Source: Tepidibacter thalassicus DSM 15285
GTDB taxonomy: Bacteria; Bacillota; Clostridia; Peptostreptococcales; Peptostreptococcaceae
DNA: 64,000 nucleotides
Reading direction: 5' to 3'
Assembly (NCBI RefSeq): GCF_900129915.1
Contig: NZ_FQXH01000006.1
Coordinates: forward strand, 124,001-188,000
In this document: positions 55,214 to 64,000 of the stretch, piece after piece
How the letters are laid out: each line of letters begins with the position of its first letter
Numbering within the stretch: position 1 is the first letter of the stretch
Translations under genes and position numbers: made by a program
Notes under the pieces: model-generated
What the model was told of the DNA's origin: nothing
Seen by the model: the letters and a program-made list of their open reading frames with translations, nothing else
The model's database searches: none

Positions 55214-56066
55214 TGTCAACCTCCAAGTATATATTATCAATCAATCTAGTTTTTCCAAAATTTACAGCAACTGCAATAAGAACCGTTTTTTCTATAATTT
55301 CTACATCTTCTAAAGTATTAGCATCTACTATTTCAACATAATCAATATCTGCAAGATTCTGACTTTTTATATTATCTACAATAAACTGTTTTAGTTTGTG
55401 TACATTTTTTTCACCATTTAAAAACATTTCTTTCGCAGCAAAAAGCGATTTAGAAAGTATTAAAGCCTGATTTCTCTCTTCATCATTTAAATAAACATTT
55501 CTCGAACTAAGCGCAAGTCCATCATGTTCTCTAACTAAAGGACAAGATATTATATTTATATCATAATGAAGGTCCTCTACCATCTTTCGTACCACGGCAA
55601 CCTGTTGTGCATCTTTTTGCCCAAAATACGCATTTGTAGGATTTATAATATTAAATAACTTTGCTAATACCGTTGTAACTCCTCTAAAAAATGTAGGTCT
55701 TGATTTTCCACAAAGCTTTCTCGTTAATTCTCCTTCTACATTTACAAATGTCAAACTATTTTCCCCATACATTTCATCTACATCCGGAGCAAATACTATA
55801 TCTGCTCCAAAATCTATTGCCAACCTATAATCTCTCTCAATATTTCTTGGATAACTATCAAAATCTTCATTAGGTGCAAATTGAGCTGGATTTACAAATA
55901 CACTTACCACTACTAAATCATTTTCTTTTCTAGCTCTTTCAATAAGCGATAAATGTCCTTCATGTAAATATCCCATCGTAGGAACAAATCCTATAGAAAT
56001 TTCTTTTTCATTAACTCGTTTCTTTATTTCTTCTCTTATTTGTTTTACTGTTTTTATAAGAGTCAT
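55194..56066 (-). CDS. panC: Pantothenate synthetase PanC
   Basis: The 290-residue ligase joins pantoate and beta-alanine with ATP. Motifs: HIGH-type [41 protein letters not shown], and SSRN (KMSKS-like). It follows panB by 14 bp. Confidence 0.97.
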   Translation of the reverse strand: MTLIKTVKQIREEIKKRVNEKEISIGFVPTMGYLHEGHLSLIERARKENDLVVVSVFVNPAQFAPNEDFDSYPRNIERDYRLAIDFGADIVFAPDVDEMYGENSLTFVNVEGELTRKLCGKSRPTFFRGVTTVLAKLFNIINPTNAYFGQKDAQQVAVVRKMVEDLHYDINIISCPLVREHDGLALSSRNVYLNDEERNQALILSKSLFAAKEMFLNGEKNVHKLKQFIVDNIKSQNLADIDYVEIVDANTLEDVEIIEKTVLIAVAVNFGKTRLIDNIYLEVDNVIEYA

Positions 56067-56080
56067 ATACTATTTTCTCC

Positions 56081-56917
56081 TTATACAAGTTTTTTTAAAA
56101 TATCCTCATCAATTGAAAAAGTATGTTCCTCAGATGGGAATTCAGAAGATTTCACTTCAGATATATACCTTTTTATCGCATGTAAAATATTCTCTTTTAA
56201 ATTCGCATATTTTTTTACAAATTTCGGAGTAAAATCCGAAAACATCCCCAACATATCATTGGTAACCAAAACTTGTCCATCGCAATTATTTCCTGCACCT
56301 ATTCCTATTGTAGGTATACTAATCTTTTCAGTTATTATATCCGCTAACTTTGCCGGAATACCTTCAAGCACAATCGCAAATGCTCCTGCTTTTTCAAGTT
56401 CAATAGCATCATTTATTATCTTTTTGGCTTGATACTCACTTTTTCCTTGAACCTTAAATCCTCCAAACATGTTTACAGATTGAGGTGTTAAACCTAAATG
56501 TCCCATTACAGGTATTTGAGCTTTAGTAATTGCTTTTATTTTATCTATAACTTCAGCTCCACCTTCTAATTTTACAGCATGAGCTTTACCTTCTTGTATT
56601 ATTCTGCCAGCATTTCTAACTGCATCTTCTACACTTATATGATATGATAAAAACGGCATATCTCCAACTATCAAAGCATTTTTTACCCCTCTTGAAACAG
56701 CTCTACAATGATGAATTATATCATCTACAGTAACTTCAAGAGTTGATTCATATCCAAGTACAACCATTCCAAGAGAATCTCCAACAAGTATACTTTCTAT
56801 GCCGGCTTCATCAATAAGTTTAGCTGTTGAATAATCGTAAGCTGTCAACATTGTTATTTTTTGATTCTTTTTTTTGGCTTCTAAAAAAGACGTTACAGTA
56901 AATTTTTTATTCATCAA
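56081..56917 (-). CDS. panB: 3-methyl-2-oxobutanoate hydroxymethyltransferase PanB
   Basis: The 278-residue enzyme adds a hydroxymethyl group from methylene-tetrahydrofolate to 2-oxoisovalerate, giving ketopantoate. Motifs: [39 protein letters not shown] and [24 protein letters not shown]. Starts inside the last bases of panG (4-bp overlap). Confidence 0.97.
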   Translation of the reverse strand: MMNKKFTVTSFLEAKKKNQKITMLTAYDYSTAKLIDEAGIESILVGDSLGMVVLGYESTLEVTVDDIIHHCRAVSRGVKNALIVGDMPFLSYHISVEDAVRNAGRIIQEGKAHAVKLEGGAEVIDKIKAITKAQIPVMGHLGLTPQSVNMFGGFKVQGKSEYQAKKIINDAIELEKAGAFAIVLEGIPAKLADIITEKISIPTIGIGAGNNCDGQVLVTNDMLGMFSDFTPKFVKKYANLKENILHAIKRYISEVKSSEFPSEEHTFSIDEDILKKLV

Positions 56918-57795
56918 CTATCCACCCCTTGTAAAATTTTTCTCAACATTTCAATTTTTTCTTTGTTTTGTGATGGAATCTTCGATGAAAGATCTAACGT
57001 CATAAGAGCCATAATTTTATAAAACGAAAGCTTATTAGGAATATTTACCTTTATTGAGTTTAAATGATTTTCTATTGTATTAATATCTCCTCTGGATATT
57101 GGTCCTGTAAGTGCATTTTTACATCCTAAATTTTTAACATTTTCAATAGTTCCTTCAATCAACGGATAAACCGCTTTAAAAGCATCATTTTCATCTATTC
57201 CTATTGAACTAAAAAAAGAAAGACCAAAATCCATTAAAGTTACTAAATAATTTGAAATCACACATGCTCCAGCATGATAAATAGTTTTTAAATTAGAGTC
57301 AATTTTAAAATACTCATTTCCTGTTTTTTTCAAAACCGACTCCAAAACACTCATTTTTTCAATACTTCCTTCAATTGTAAAAACTGTATTTTCAAGTTTT
57401 TTTATTGAATTTTCTACATTTGCAAAAGATTGTAAAGGATGCATTGAATAAACATAACATCCGAATTTCTCAAGATCACTCAATATACTTGATGAATATG
57501 AACCACTCATATGTACTACAATTTGACCTTTATTCAAAACTCTTGCCTGAGACAATTGATTAACTACATTTTCTATAGAATCATCATTAGTTGTAATAAA
57601 AATAATATCCGATTTCCCAATTAAACTCGATAAATTTTTATATGCCATTGAATTTGTCAAATGTGCTGCTTTTTTTGCAGATTCAAAACTTCTACTTAAA
57701 TATCCTACTACATTAAATCCCTTTTGGCTTAAATAAAGTCCAAAGGAAGTACCTACTTTACCTGCACCGATAAAGCAAATTTTCATATATACCAC
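56914..57795 (-). CDS. panG: DUF2520 / Rossmann protein, probable ketopantoate reductase PanG
   Basis: The 293-residue protein has an NAD(P) Rossmann fold ([17 protein letters not shown]) and a C-terminal DUF2520 helical domain ([35 protein letters not shown]). Relatives from Francisella, Enterococcus and C. difficile (PanG) reduce ketopantoate to pantoate and replace PanE, and no panE is in this operon. First gene of panGBCD, following a structured leader. The function is by family, with good operon support. Confidence 0.88.
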   Translation of the reverse strand: MVYMKICFIGAGKVGTSFGLYLSQKGFNVVGYLSRSFESAKKAAHLTNSMAYKNLSSLIGKSDIIFITTNDDSIENVVNQLSQARVLNKGQIVVHMSGSYSSSILSDLEKFGCYVYSMHPLQSFANVENSIKKLENTVFTIEGSIEKMSVLESVLKKTGNEYFKIDSNLKTIYHAGACVISNYLVTLMDFGLSFFSSIGIDENDAFKAVYPLIEGTIENVKNLGCKNALTGPISRGDINTIENHLNSIKVNIPNKLSFYKIMALMTLDLSSKIPSQNKEKIEMLRKILQGVDS

Positions 57796-57806
57796 ACTCC
57801 AAAAAA

Positions 57807-57965
57807 AATACCCTTTTTGAGCACAACAAAAAAGGGTATTAAAAATCTCTTGTATTACTGTCTCAGTCCTTTAAAGGCTCAAAGCAGAAAATAAATTATT
57901 AAATTTTAAACTATAAAGGTTAAATTCCAATCTAATTAGCTGTGTATGGCTCTTATGATACCATC
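57807..57965 (-). promoter_or_regulatory. Structured leader of the pan operon with terminator (pan-motif-like)
   Basis: The leader ends in a strong terminator (57807-57840: AATACCCTTTTTTG / CAAAAAGGGTATT, then eight T), 12 bp before the panG ATG. Before it are two similar elements, GAGCCATACACAGCT (about 57951-57937) and GAGCCTTTAAAGGACT (about 57880-57865), suggesting tandem hairpins. This fits the pan-motif regulatory RNA class known upstream of pantothenate genes, but I could not confirm its consensus. No T-box sequence is seen. Confidence 0.6.
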
Positions 57966-58021
57966 ACAATAATATCTTAACATATATTTTCCAAAAAATG
58001 TACAAAATTTTAAATGAAAAT

Positions 58022-59470
58022 CTATTTTTTATAAAATTTATAACCATTTTTTGTATCTTTTTTCACACTATACATTGCAATATCAGCATTGTCAATAAGA
58101 GCATCGACATTTCTTCCATCAAAAGGATATATACTTATACCAACACTTATACTAATTAATAATTTCTCATCATTTATAAAAAAAGGTCGACTAATAGAAT
58201 CAACAATGTTTTGAGCTATCTCCTTAACAGTTTTAATCGACTTAACATTAGGAATAAAAATAATAAACTCATCTCCACCTAATCGAGAAATAATACTTTC
58301 TTCAGTAACATTATTTTGTAATCTCCTTGTAACAGATTGTAACAAAGCATCTCCTATACTATGACCGAGTGTATCATTTATAATTTTAAAATTATCAAGA
58401 TCCACAAATAACACTGCAACCATCTCACCATTATCTAAAGCATTCATCAATAATTTATTTGCCTTATCATAAAAATAATACCTATTAGGAAGATCTGTAA
58501 GTTCATCATAGTGAGCTTGATATACGACATTTCTCATATAATAAAAATTAGCTATAAAAAGTATACTATATGTAAATAACATAATCCCCAAAAAATAAAT
58601 CAAAGTTATATGAGCTTGCCTATAACCATATTTAGTTCTATCAATTTTCAATATAAAAGCTGGCTTTCCATATATATCATATAAAAGAGAATATCCATAA
58701 ATATGATTTTTACTTATATTTTTAACCCATACAACAAACTTTTTTATAAAAGAATTATGTAAAATTTCAACATCTTCAGGTATATATTCTCCTTTTACTT
58801 CTTCTAATTTTATCCCCAAATTAGTTTGTTGTGATAAATCTTTAATGTTATTAGAATCTATATAGCGCCCCATAATAAGAATACCACAATTAGATCCTTT
58901 TACCCCATTCACTGCAATAGGATATGAAGAAATCATCATTTTACCTTCCGGCAAAGATACAATTCCCGTTACACCGTTTGTTGGTTTTGATAAATTTATT
59001 AAAGGCGATTGTTTATTTATCTGTTTTATCAAACTGTTTGAAACAGAAATTCCCATATTATTTACTAAATCAAATCCCTTTTTGTACACAATATTTCCCT
59101 GTTTATCAACTAATATGAATACATTTAGTTTATTGATAATAAAAGTTTCATCCCTCAAATGTTTTTTTACGTATTTTGGATTTCTGCCTTTAATAAAGTC
59201 ATATATTTCACTACAAAGTGCATAATTTCTATTTATCATATTTAAATTTAAAAATTCTTCTTCTAAAGCATTCACAACCTGTTTTATTTGACTATATGTC
59301 TCTTTTTTTTCTAAATCCTCAAATTTATCTAAAATAAATATATAAGATAAAAAATATACAAAAACAACAATTGTAATACTAATTAAGCTAAAAAAGATAA
59401 AAATCTTTTTATACAGTTCAATATAACCAAACCTTAAAACACCACATTCCTTTTTTCTTATGATTTTCAT
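58022..59470 (-). CDS. CHASE4-GGDEF diguanylate cyclase
   Basis: The 482-residue protein has two transmembrane helices (about 22-48 and 290-312) around an extracellular CHASE4-type sensor, and a C-terminal GGDEF domain with intact catalytic signature RLGGDEFII and no EAL. It makes cyclic di-GMP. The HD-GYP phosphodiesterase at 35.5-36.6 kb would oppose it. SD GGGAG is nine bases before the ATG. Monocistronic. Confidence 0.92.
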   Translation of the reverse strand: MKIIRKKECGVLRFGYIELYKKIFIFFSLISITIVVFVYFLSYIFILDKFEDLEKKETYSQIKQVVNALEEEFLNLNMINRNYALCSEIYDFIKGRNPKYVKKHLRDETFIINKLNVFILVDKQGNIVYKKGFDLVNNMGISVSNSLIKQINKQSPLINLSKPTNGVTGIVSLPEGKMMISSYPIAVNGVKGSNCGILIMGRYIDSNNIKDLSQQTNLGIKLEEVKGEYIPEDVEILHNSFIKKFVVWVKNISKNHIYGYSLLYDIYGKPAFILKIDRTKYGYRQAHITLIYFLGIMLFTYSILFIANFYYMRNVVYQAHYDELTDLPNRYYFYDKANKLLMNALDNGEMVAVLFVDLDNFKIINDTLGHSIGDALLQSVTRRLQNNVTEESIISRLGGDEFIIFIPNVKSIKTVKEIAQNIVDSISRPFFINDEKLLISISVGISIYPFDGRNVDALIDNADIAMYSVKKDTKNGYKFYKK

Positions 59471-59657
59471 GCAATCGGCTCCCTGATGTTATTTTTTATA
59501 TTATATAATCATCATTACTATATTATATGTATTTAGACCTATAATAAATTAGTTCTATAGACTTATTTTACCAAATTTCCTTAAATACTTCTATTATTTT
59601 TACTATTTTTTTATATTACAATTTTTACCTTAACCAAATTCAAGCAATTTCATAAAA

Positions 59658-59700
59658 AAACTAGGGATATATTAAAACAAAATATATCCCTAGTTTTTTT
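59658..59700 (-). terminator. Terminator of the YeeE/YedE gene
   Basis: AAAAAACTAGGGATATATT and AATATATCCCTAGTTTTTT form a near-perfect stem with a short loop, ending with T-rich tails, just below the stop codon at 59716. The remaining 59701-59715 is empty. Confidence 0.9.
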
Positions 59701-59715
59701 ATGAAAAATCAGTTG

Positions 59716-61005
59716 TTAAATTTTAATATTAAGTTTTTTAGTTAATTTAACTCCTAGTATTCCACCTAATGTTAATGACGGCATAAATACCCATCCAGAC
59801 AATGACATATTAGATAATCCTGAATACAATGCTCCTACATTACATCCTAAAGCTATTCTAGCACCATATCCCATTAATAATCCACCTATTGCATAGAATA
59901 AAATATCTCTTAAATTAAAACCTTTCTTAAATGAAAAATGTCCAGCTAATAATGGTGCTATTAAAGCTCCTATCATTATTCCCATATTTCTCATTGAACC
60001 TGGATGATTTAAAAATCCACCTCTTATAGCATCCATTCTTCCTGAGAACCATCCCCAGTCTGAAACATCTACTATTCCTAATGCTTGATAGAACCAAGCA
60101 GCCCAATGTGCAAATACAGCTGTTACTCCCCAGCTTGTACCTGTTGTAACTAATATTGTTACAAACATAATCATTATAAATACTGCACCAGTATAATAAG
60201 ACCATCTTTTAACGAAAAATTTATGATAAGTTTCTTTGCTAAAGAATTTATACTCTTTTGGTTGAGGTAGTTCTTTTTCCCACTCAGCATATTCTTCTAA
60301 ATTTAACGTATTTTCTCTTCTTCTCTTATCTTCGTATTTTTTAGCAATAATATAAATTAATAAATATCCTAATAATGAAAGTACAATAGTTCCTACATAT
60401 CCAAAAACATCTGGTAGATAAAGCCTTTTATGTATTTTAAAGAATATACTTTGTGTCCACCAAGGCATATCATGTGCTCCCCATAATGCTCCTGTTGAAA
60501 AGAAAAACAATACAATTAATCCTCTTCCTTCACCTTCTCCAGCATCTGTAAGTGTTCCTGAAGCACATCCTCCACCTAACATCATACCAATACCAAATAA
60601 TATTCCTCCTATTATAGTAGCTAAATTGGCTGGTTCTACGTAATCTGAACCCGGAATTACAGCTGCACCAGACTCAACTGCTCTATAATATACATCTGCA
60701 CCATTTACAAATGCTCCATAATGTATTGCTGCTGTTGCTAGTAATGTAATAGAAAATAAAAACATTAGTGCTTTTGTTAAACTACTATCTCCAGTTAAAT
60801 ATAATTTTCTAATAGCACCAGCAAACCCAAATCTTGATCTTTGCATAACATATCCAATAGTCAATCCAATAATTAAGTGTAGTGCTAATCTATAATCTTT
60901 AGAATATTGAAATGCAGCAAATATAGCCATGGCTATTACAAGTGCAAAGCCAATATACACTTGACTTTTATTTATTTCATTTGCCCTTAATTTATCCGAC
61001 TTCAC
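59716..61005 (-). CDS. YeeE/YedE family sulfur/selenium permease
   Basis: The 429-residue membrane protein has about ten transmembrane segments in two halves. It carries the paired family motifs GGGCASGTLTDAGEG (near 165) and LGCNVGALYSGLSNMSLSGW (near 400), whose cysteines bind thiosulfate in the characterised YeeE. Long members of this family occur in selenium-using bacteria (the YedE group), which fits the selenoproteins in this window. GTG start at 61005 follows SD GAGGAGG. It sits just downstream of a CoA-disulfide reductase-rhodanese gene and is probably in the same transcript. Substrate (thiosulfate, sulfane sulfur or selenium) is undetermined. Confidence 0.82.
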   Translation of the reverse strand: MKSDKLRANEINKSQVYIGFALVIAMAIFAAFQYSKDYRLALHLIIGLTIGYVMQRSRFGFAGAIRKLYLTGDSSLTKALMFLFSITLLATAAIHYGAFVNGADVYYRAVESGAAVIPGSDYVEPANLATIIGGILFGIGMMLGGGCASGTLTDAGEGEGRGLIVLFFFSTGALWGAHDMPWWTQSIFFKIHKRLYLPDVFGYVGTIVLSLLGYLLIYIIAKKYEDKRRRENTLNLEEYAEWEKELPQPKEYKFFSKETYHKFFVKRWSYYTGAVFIMIMFVTILVTTGTSWGVTAVFAHWAAWFYQALGIVDVSDWGWFSGRMDAIRGGFLNHPGSMRNMGIMIGALIAPLLAGHFSFKKGFNLRDILFYAIGGLLMGYGARIALGCNVGALYSGLSNMSLSGWVFMPSLTLGGILGVKLTKKLNIKI

Positions 61006-61080
61006 TGTCGTTACCTCCTCATTGTCATTTTTTTCACTTTTATGATTACAATTATCCCTTAATAAACATTACCAAATTAT

Positions 61081-61101
61081 CAGGGGCTTAAACGCCCCTA
61101 A
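61081..61101 (-). other. Hairpin between the CoADR-rhodanese and YeeE/YedE genes
   Basis: AGGGGC and GCCCCT form a GC-rich stem around GTTTAA. On the minus strand no T-run follows, so it probably shapes mRNA stability within the pair rather than ending transcription; the T-run is on the plus strand, where no gene ends. Confidence 0.5.
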
Positions 61102-61106
61102 TTTTT

Positions 61107-62807
61107 TTATTCAAAATTATAATCTGTAACAATCATTTTTCTACCAGTTGTTTTATCATTAAAATACTCGTAAAAACATAATCCCATAAATCCACCAGAT
61201 ATATTATAGATATTTTTAAATCCTAGATTTTGAAGTGCTAATACTGCATTATAACTTCTTTGTCCACTTCTACAATGTAAATAAACTGGTTTATCTTTAG
61301 GTATTTCATCTAATCTTTCTCTCAATTCACTAAGCGGTATATTTTTAGCTCCTATTATATGACCTTGCTCATATTCATCTTTTTCTCTTACATCTATTAT
61401 ACAAGCACCACTTTCCACTAAACCTCTTACATCAGCTGAATGTACTTGTTCAAATGAACCATGTAGTAAGTTAGAACCTACATATCCTGCAAAATTAACT
61501 ACATCTTTAGCAGTTCCAAATGGCGGAGCATAACATAACTCTAAATCTCTTAAATCATTCACAGTTGCACCAAACTTAATAGCAGTAGCAATTACATCTA
61601 TTCTCTTATCTACATTTCCTTTACCAATTGCTTGAGCTCCTAATACTCTACCTGTTGGTACTTCATATATTAACTTGAAATGAACTGATTCACATCCAGG
61701 CATTAATCCCACTCTATCTCCAGGAATTATTTTAACTACATCGTATTTAATATTCATGTTAAGAGCTTTAATTAATCCCTCATTTAAACCTGTAGAAGCT
61801 GCATTATAATTAAATACCTTGATTACAGATGAACCAATAAATCCTGTATTCATTATTTGCATTCCATTTATATGATCAGCTACTCCTCTTGCTTGTTTTT
61901 GAGCAGGTCCAGCTAAAGGTAATTTAGTATATGAATTAGTTAATGCATGATATACTTCAATAGCATCTCCTACTGCATATATATCCTTATCATTAGTTCT
62001 GTAGTTTTGATCTACTTTTATTGCTCCTGTTTCTCCTAATTCTAATCCTGCCTTTACAGCTAATTCAGTTTCTGGAACTACTCCAATTGCCATAACAACT
62101 ACTTGAGCTTCAACTTTCTTTCCTGATTCTAAAACAACAGTATCTTTTTCAAAAGAGCTAACTTTATCTCCTACTATTAGATTTACTCCATTATCATATA
62201 ACTCTTTATGTAGAATTTGTACCATGTCATAATCAAATGGCTTCATAATTTGAGGCATAGCTTCAATTAAAGTTACATTGTATCCTGCTTCTTTTAAGTT
62301 TTCAGCAGATTCAACTCCAATAAACCCTCCACCAATCACTACTACATTTTTAGTTTCCATTGATTTTACAAATTTATTTAGCTTATCAATATCCACAACA
62401 TTTCTAATTGAAAATACATTTACATTTTCAATTCCTGGAATTGGTGGAACTATTGGTCTTGCCCCTGGAGATAGTATTAACTTATCATATGATTCCTTGT
62501 ACTCTTCACCAGTTAATAAATTCTTAACTGTTATTTCTTTATTTTCTCTATCAATAGACAATACTTCATTATTTACTCTAGCCTCTATATTATATTGTTT
62601 TAAAAATTTCTCAGGACTCATAAGAACTAAACTATCAGCTTCTTCTACTACACCACTTAAATGGTACGGTAAACAACAATTTGAAAATGATACATGAGGT
62701 CCTTTTTCAAACATTATTATTTGATCATCTTCACTATGTCTTCTCAATCTAGCTGCTGCAGATGCTCCACCAGCAACTCCACCAACTATTAAAATTTTTC
62801 TACTCAT
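61107..62807 (-). CDS. CoA-disulfide reductase-rhodanese fusion (FAD-dependent oxidoreductase)
   Basis: The 566-residue protein has a pyridine-nucleotide-disulfide reductase part (1-450): FAD site VGGVAGGASAAARLRR, active cysteine C44 in SFSNCCLPYHL (family: SFANCGLPYY), NADH site VVIGGGFIGVESAENLKEAG and FAD site IYAVGDAIEV. A C-terminal rhodanese domain (about 460-550) has CxxxxR loop HCRSGQRS. Such CoADR-Rhd proteins reduce CoA per- or disulfides and sulfane sulfur. ATG 62807 (MSRKILIVGG) follows SD GGAGGG; the upstream frame start is ignored. Partner of the YeeE/YedE permease. Confidence 0.9.
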   Translation of the reverse strand: MSRKILIVGGVAGGASAAARLRRHSEDDQIIMFEKGPHVSFSNCCLPYHLSGVVEEADSLVLMSPEKFLKQYNIEARVNNEVLSIDRENKEITVKNLLTGEEYKESYDKLILSPGARPIVPPIPGIENVNVFSIRNVVDIDKLNKFVKSMETKNVVVIGGGFIGVESAENLKEAGYNVTLIEAMPQIMKPFDYDMVQILHKELYDNGVNLIVGDKVSSFEKDTVVLESGKKVEAQVVVMAIGVVPETELAVKAGLELGETGAIKVDQNYRTNDKDIYAVGDAIEVYHALTNSYTKLPLAGPAQKQARGVADHINGMQIMNTGFIGSSVIKVFNYNAASTGLNEGLIKALNMNIKYDVVKIIPGDRVGLMPGCESVHFKLIYEVPTGRVLGAQAIGKGNVDKRIDVIATAIKFGATVNDLRDLELCYAPPFGTAKDVVNFAGYVGSNLLHGSFEQVHSADVRGLVESGACIIDVREKDEYEQGHIIGAKNIPLSELRERLDEIPKDKPVYLHCRSGQRSYNAVLALQNLGFKNIYNISGGFMGLCFYEYFNDKTTGRKMIVTDYNFE

Positions 62808-62848
62808 TTTATATCCCTCCAATATTAAATTTAAAATTACACTTATTA

Positions 62849-64000
62849 TTATTTAACTTTAAAATTATTTATATTCTTAATGACAAAAATAAACATTGCC
62901 ATTATATTTACCAAACCCACTATAAACATCAATAAATCTGCTGCATCAAATATAACATCAAAATTCGAAATACTGAGTATTCCCGACAAAGTTATTAAAC
63001 TTATATAAAATATAATTTTTTTATTTTCACCTATATGCATAGTCATATTAAGAAAATGAAACGACCCCAACACAGTTGTCAATCCTGATAAAATAAAGAA
63101 AATTATTATAACCCATAATCCAAAATTGCCAGTTACAGAAGCTACACTAGCTAAATAACCTGCAATTCTTTCAAATCCACTTTCACTTAAACTTACATTC
63201 CCCAGATTATATCTTCCATATGAAAATACATACGATGTTATTACAACAGCTATAAATATAGTAATAATAGTTGATATAGTCTGCAATAAAGCTTCTCTTC
63301 TAGGAGAATTTTCTGCATTAGAACTTGCTAATGCACTAGTTCCTAAAGATGTCTCGCTTATCTGAATAATTCTTTGAAATCCTATAATAAGACCTGCTGG
63401 TATTCCAACAGAAGCTGATTTAAAACTTATAAAGTCCTTCCAAATCAAATGTATATACTGTGGTATGAATTTTATTGTTAAAAATACAAACGATATAAAA
63501 AACACAACATAAAACAAAATTATTATTGACACCATAGACCCTAGTGTATTTATAAAAAGTTTGTGATTTTTCGTTATAACCACAAGAGAAACTACTACAA
63601 TAAGAGGTATCACTATGTAAAATAGCAATTCACTCTGAGTAAACTCATAGTTAAAATTTTGCTTAAAAAATATCTTCACAACACTCTGAATTCCCGTTAA
63701 TTGAAATCCAACAAAACCAAACGAATATAATATAACCAAGCAAATAGTATATATAAATCCTGCCCTTTTATTTATATTATAATCAATAAAAGCTCTAGGA
63801 GTTTTCATTGTTATTTGAGAAAATAACACCTCTGAATACGTTAGAGGAACTAATGCAAACATTCCTATGACAACCCATAAAACTATACTTTCTCCTCCTA
63901 CACCATTATCTGATGTTTTCCACATAGCTGCTAAAACTCCAATGATAGCACCGGTTCCAACCTTAGATGCTAAAGATATAGAAAGAGAACTCTTAACTTT
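62849..64000 (-). CDS. AGCS-family amino acid:Na+ symporter (5' end beyond window)
   Basis: The visible 383 codons remain in frame to position 64000, so the N-terminus is outside. The family signature SLASKVGTGAIIGVLAAMW at the window edge matches the SRVGTGNIAGVA stretch, and SLGTSALASSNAENSPRREALLQT matches the GMGSAP...AKTDHPVRQGL stretch of alanine/glycine:cation symporters. About nine transmembrane segments are seen. The second signature (SLGTSAL for GMGSAPI) and the several aromatic residues differ from typical AGCS, so the substrate may differ. Ordinary start within this stretch is unlikely. Next gene after CoADR is 41 bp away. Confidence 0.8.
   Translation of the reverse strand, partial: KVKSSLSISLASKVGTGAIIGVLAAMWKTSDNGVGGESIVLWVVIGMFALVPLTYSEVLFSQITMKTPRAFIDYNINKRAGFIYTICLVILYSFGFVGFQLTGIQSVVKIFFKQNFNYEFTQSELLFYIVIPLIVVVSLVVITKNHKLFINTLGSMVSIIILFYVVFFISFVFLTIKFIPQYIHLIWKDFISFKSASVGIPAGLIIGFQRIIQISETSLGTSALASSNAENSPRREALLQTISTIITIFIAVVITSYVFSYGRYNLGNVSLSESGFERIAGYLASVASVTGNFGLWVIIIFFILSGLTTVLGSFHFLNMTMHIGENKKIIFYISLITLSGILSISNFDVIFDAADLLMFIVGLVNIMAMFIFVIKNINNFKVK

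Noticed and set aside
56040-56432. 130-codon plus-strand frame opposite panB
   Set aside because: Antisense shadow of a strongly conserved enzyme gene.
57796-58021. T-box in the pan operon leader
   Set aside because: There is no GGTGGNACCGCG sequence; only the valS leader has it.
59471-59657. Possible riboswitch upstream of the GGDEF gene
   Set aside because: I looked for c-di-GMP aptamer consensus elements and saw none; the stretch is plain AT-rich DNA.
61081-61101. GC-rich hairpin as the terminator of the CoADR gene
   Set aside because: Its T-run is on the plus strand, where no gene ends; reported as an intercistronic hairpin.
62278-62697. 139-codon plus-strand frame opposite the CoA-disulfide reductase gene
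   Set aside because: Antisense shadow; no SD and no recognisable family.

Overview
The window is AT-rich, low-GC DNA from a spore-forming, amino-acid-fermenting (Stickland-type) member of the Clostridia. The evidence is a complete D-proline reductase operon with two in-frame UGA (selenocysteine) codons, sigma-54 regulators of amino-acid catabolism, glutamate dehydrogenase, a T-box, a small acid-soluble spore protein, PdaB-like and Spo0E-like sporulation genes, and PTS/CcpA-type carbon control. Species cannot be fixed from the sequence. Most genes lie on the minus strand. I saw no rRNA, tRNA, CRISPR array, prophage or intact insertion sequence.

Positions 1-14,100 hold amino-acid catabolism. 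A partial L-cysteine desulfidase gene at the left edge has a sigma-54 promoter and is preceded by its probable activator (CdsR-like), itself preceded by an unlisted 47-aa membrane peptide. A methyltransferase-like gene and a double-OB SSB follow. The prd block then reads prdR - [sigma-54 promoter and palindromes] - prdC(Sec) - prdA - small gene - prdB(Sec) - prdD - prdE - prdF - TSUP permease. PrdA carries the Thr-Cys pyruvoyl-forming site. prdD and prdE are together a split paralogue of prdA, broken exactly at that site.

Positions 14,100-33,300 are mixed: spore genes (pdaB-like, SASP, a 57-aa basic protein), DUF4364, a beta-propeller, a TSCPD protein, folC, valS under a T-box with a GUA specifier, a LysM/HEAT protein, a FUSC protein, an orphan NMT1-type lipoprotein, gdhA, pstSCAB, typA and a DAACS dicarboxylate/amino-acid symporter.

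Positions 33,300-44,100 hold a GlnK/GlnL-like two-component pair next to the symporter, an HD-GYP phosphodiesterase, pepF, degV, an MgtC/SapB gene, an apparently orphan cobalamin riboswitch followed by two terminators and no gene, mscS, an unlisted Spo0E-like gene whose leader is a 160-bp IS200/IS605-like relic with a near-consensus promoter and omega-RNA-like hairpins, a Gx-transporter/NusG-II fusion, and a PfoR-type membrane protein.

Positions 44,100-64,000 hold an XRE-cupin regulator, ptsG (IICBA) under a RAT antiterminator site and a cre-like site, a PfkB sugar kinase, a partner-switching module fused in one operon to a chemoreceptor (PAS-PP2C phosphatase, anti-sigma kinase, MCP, STAS), an OmpR/EnvZ-type pair, the panG-panB-panC-panD operon behind a structured leader, a CHASE4-GGDEF protein, a YeeE/YedE sulfur/selenium permease with a CoA-disulfide reductase-rhodanese, and a partial AGCS amino-acid:Na+ symporter at the right edge.
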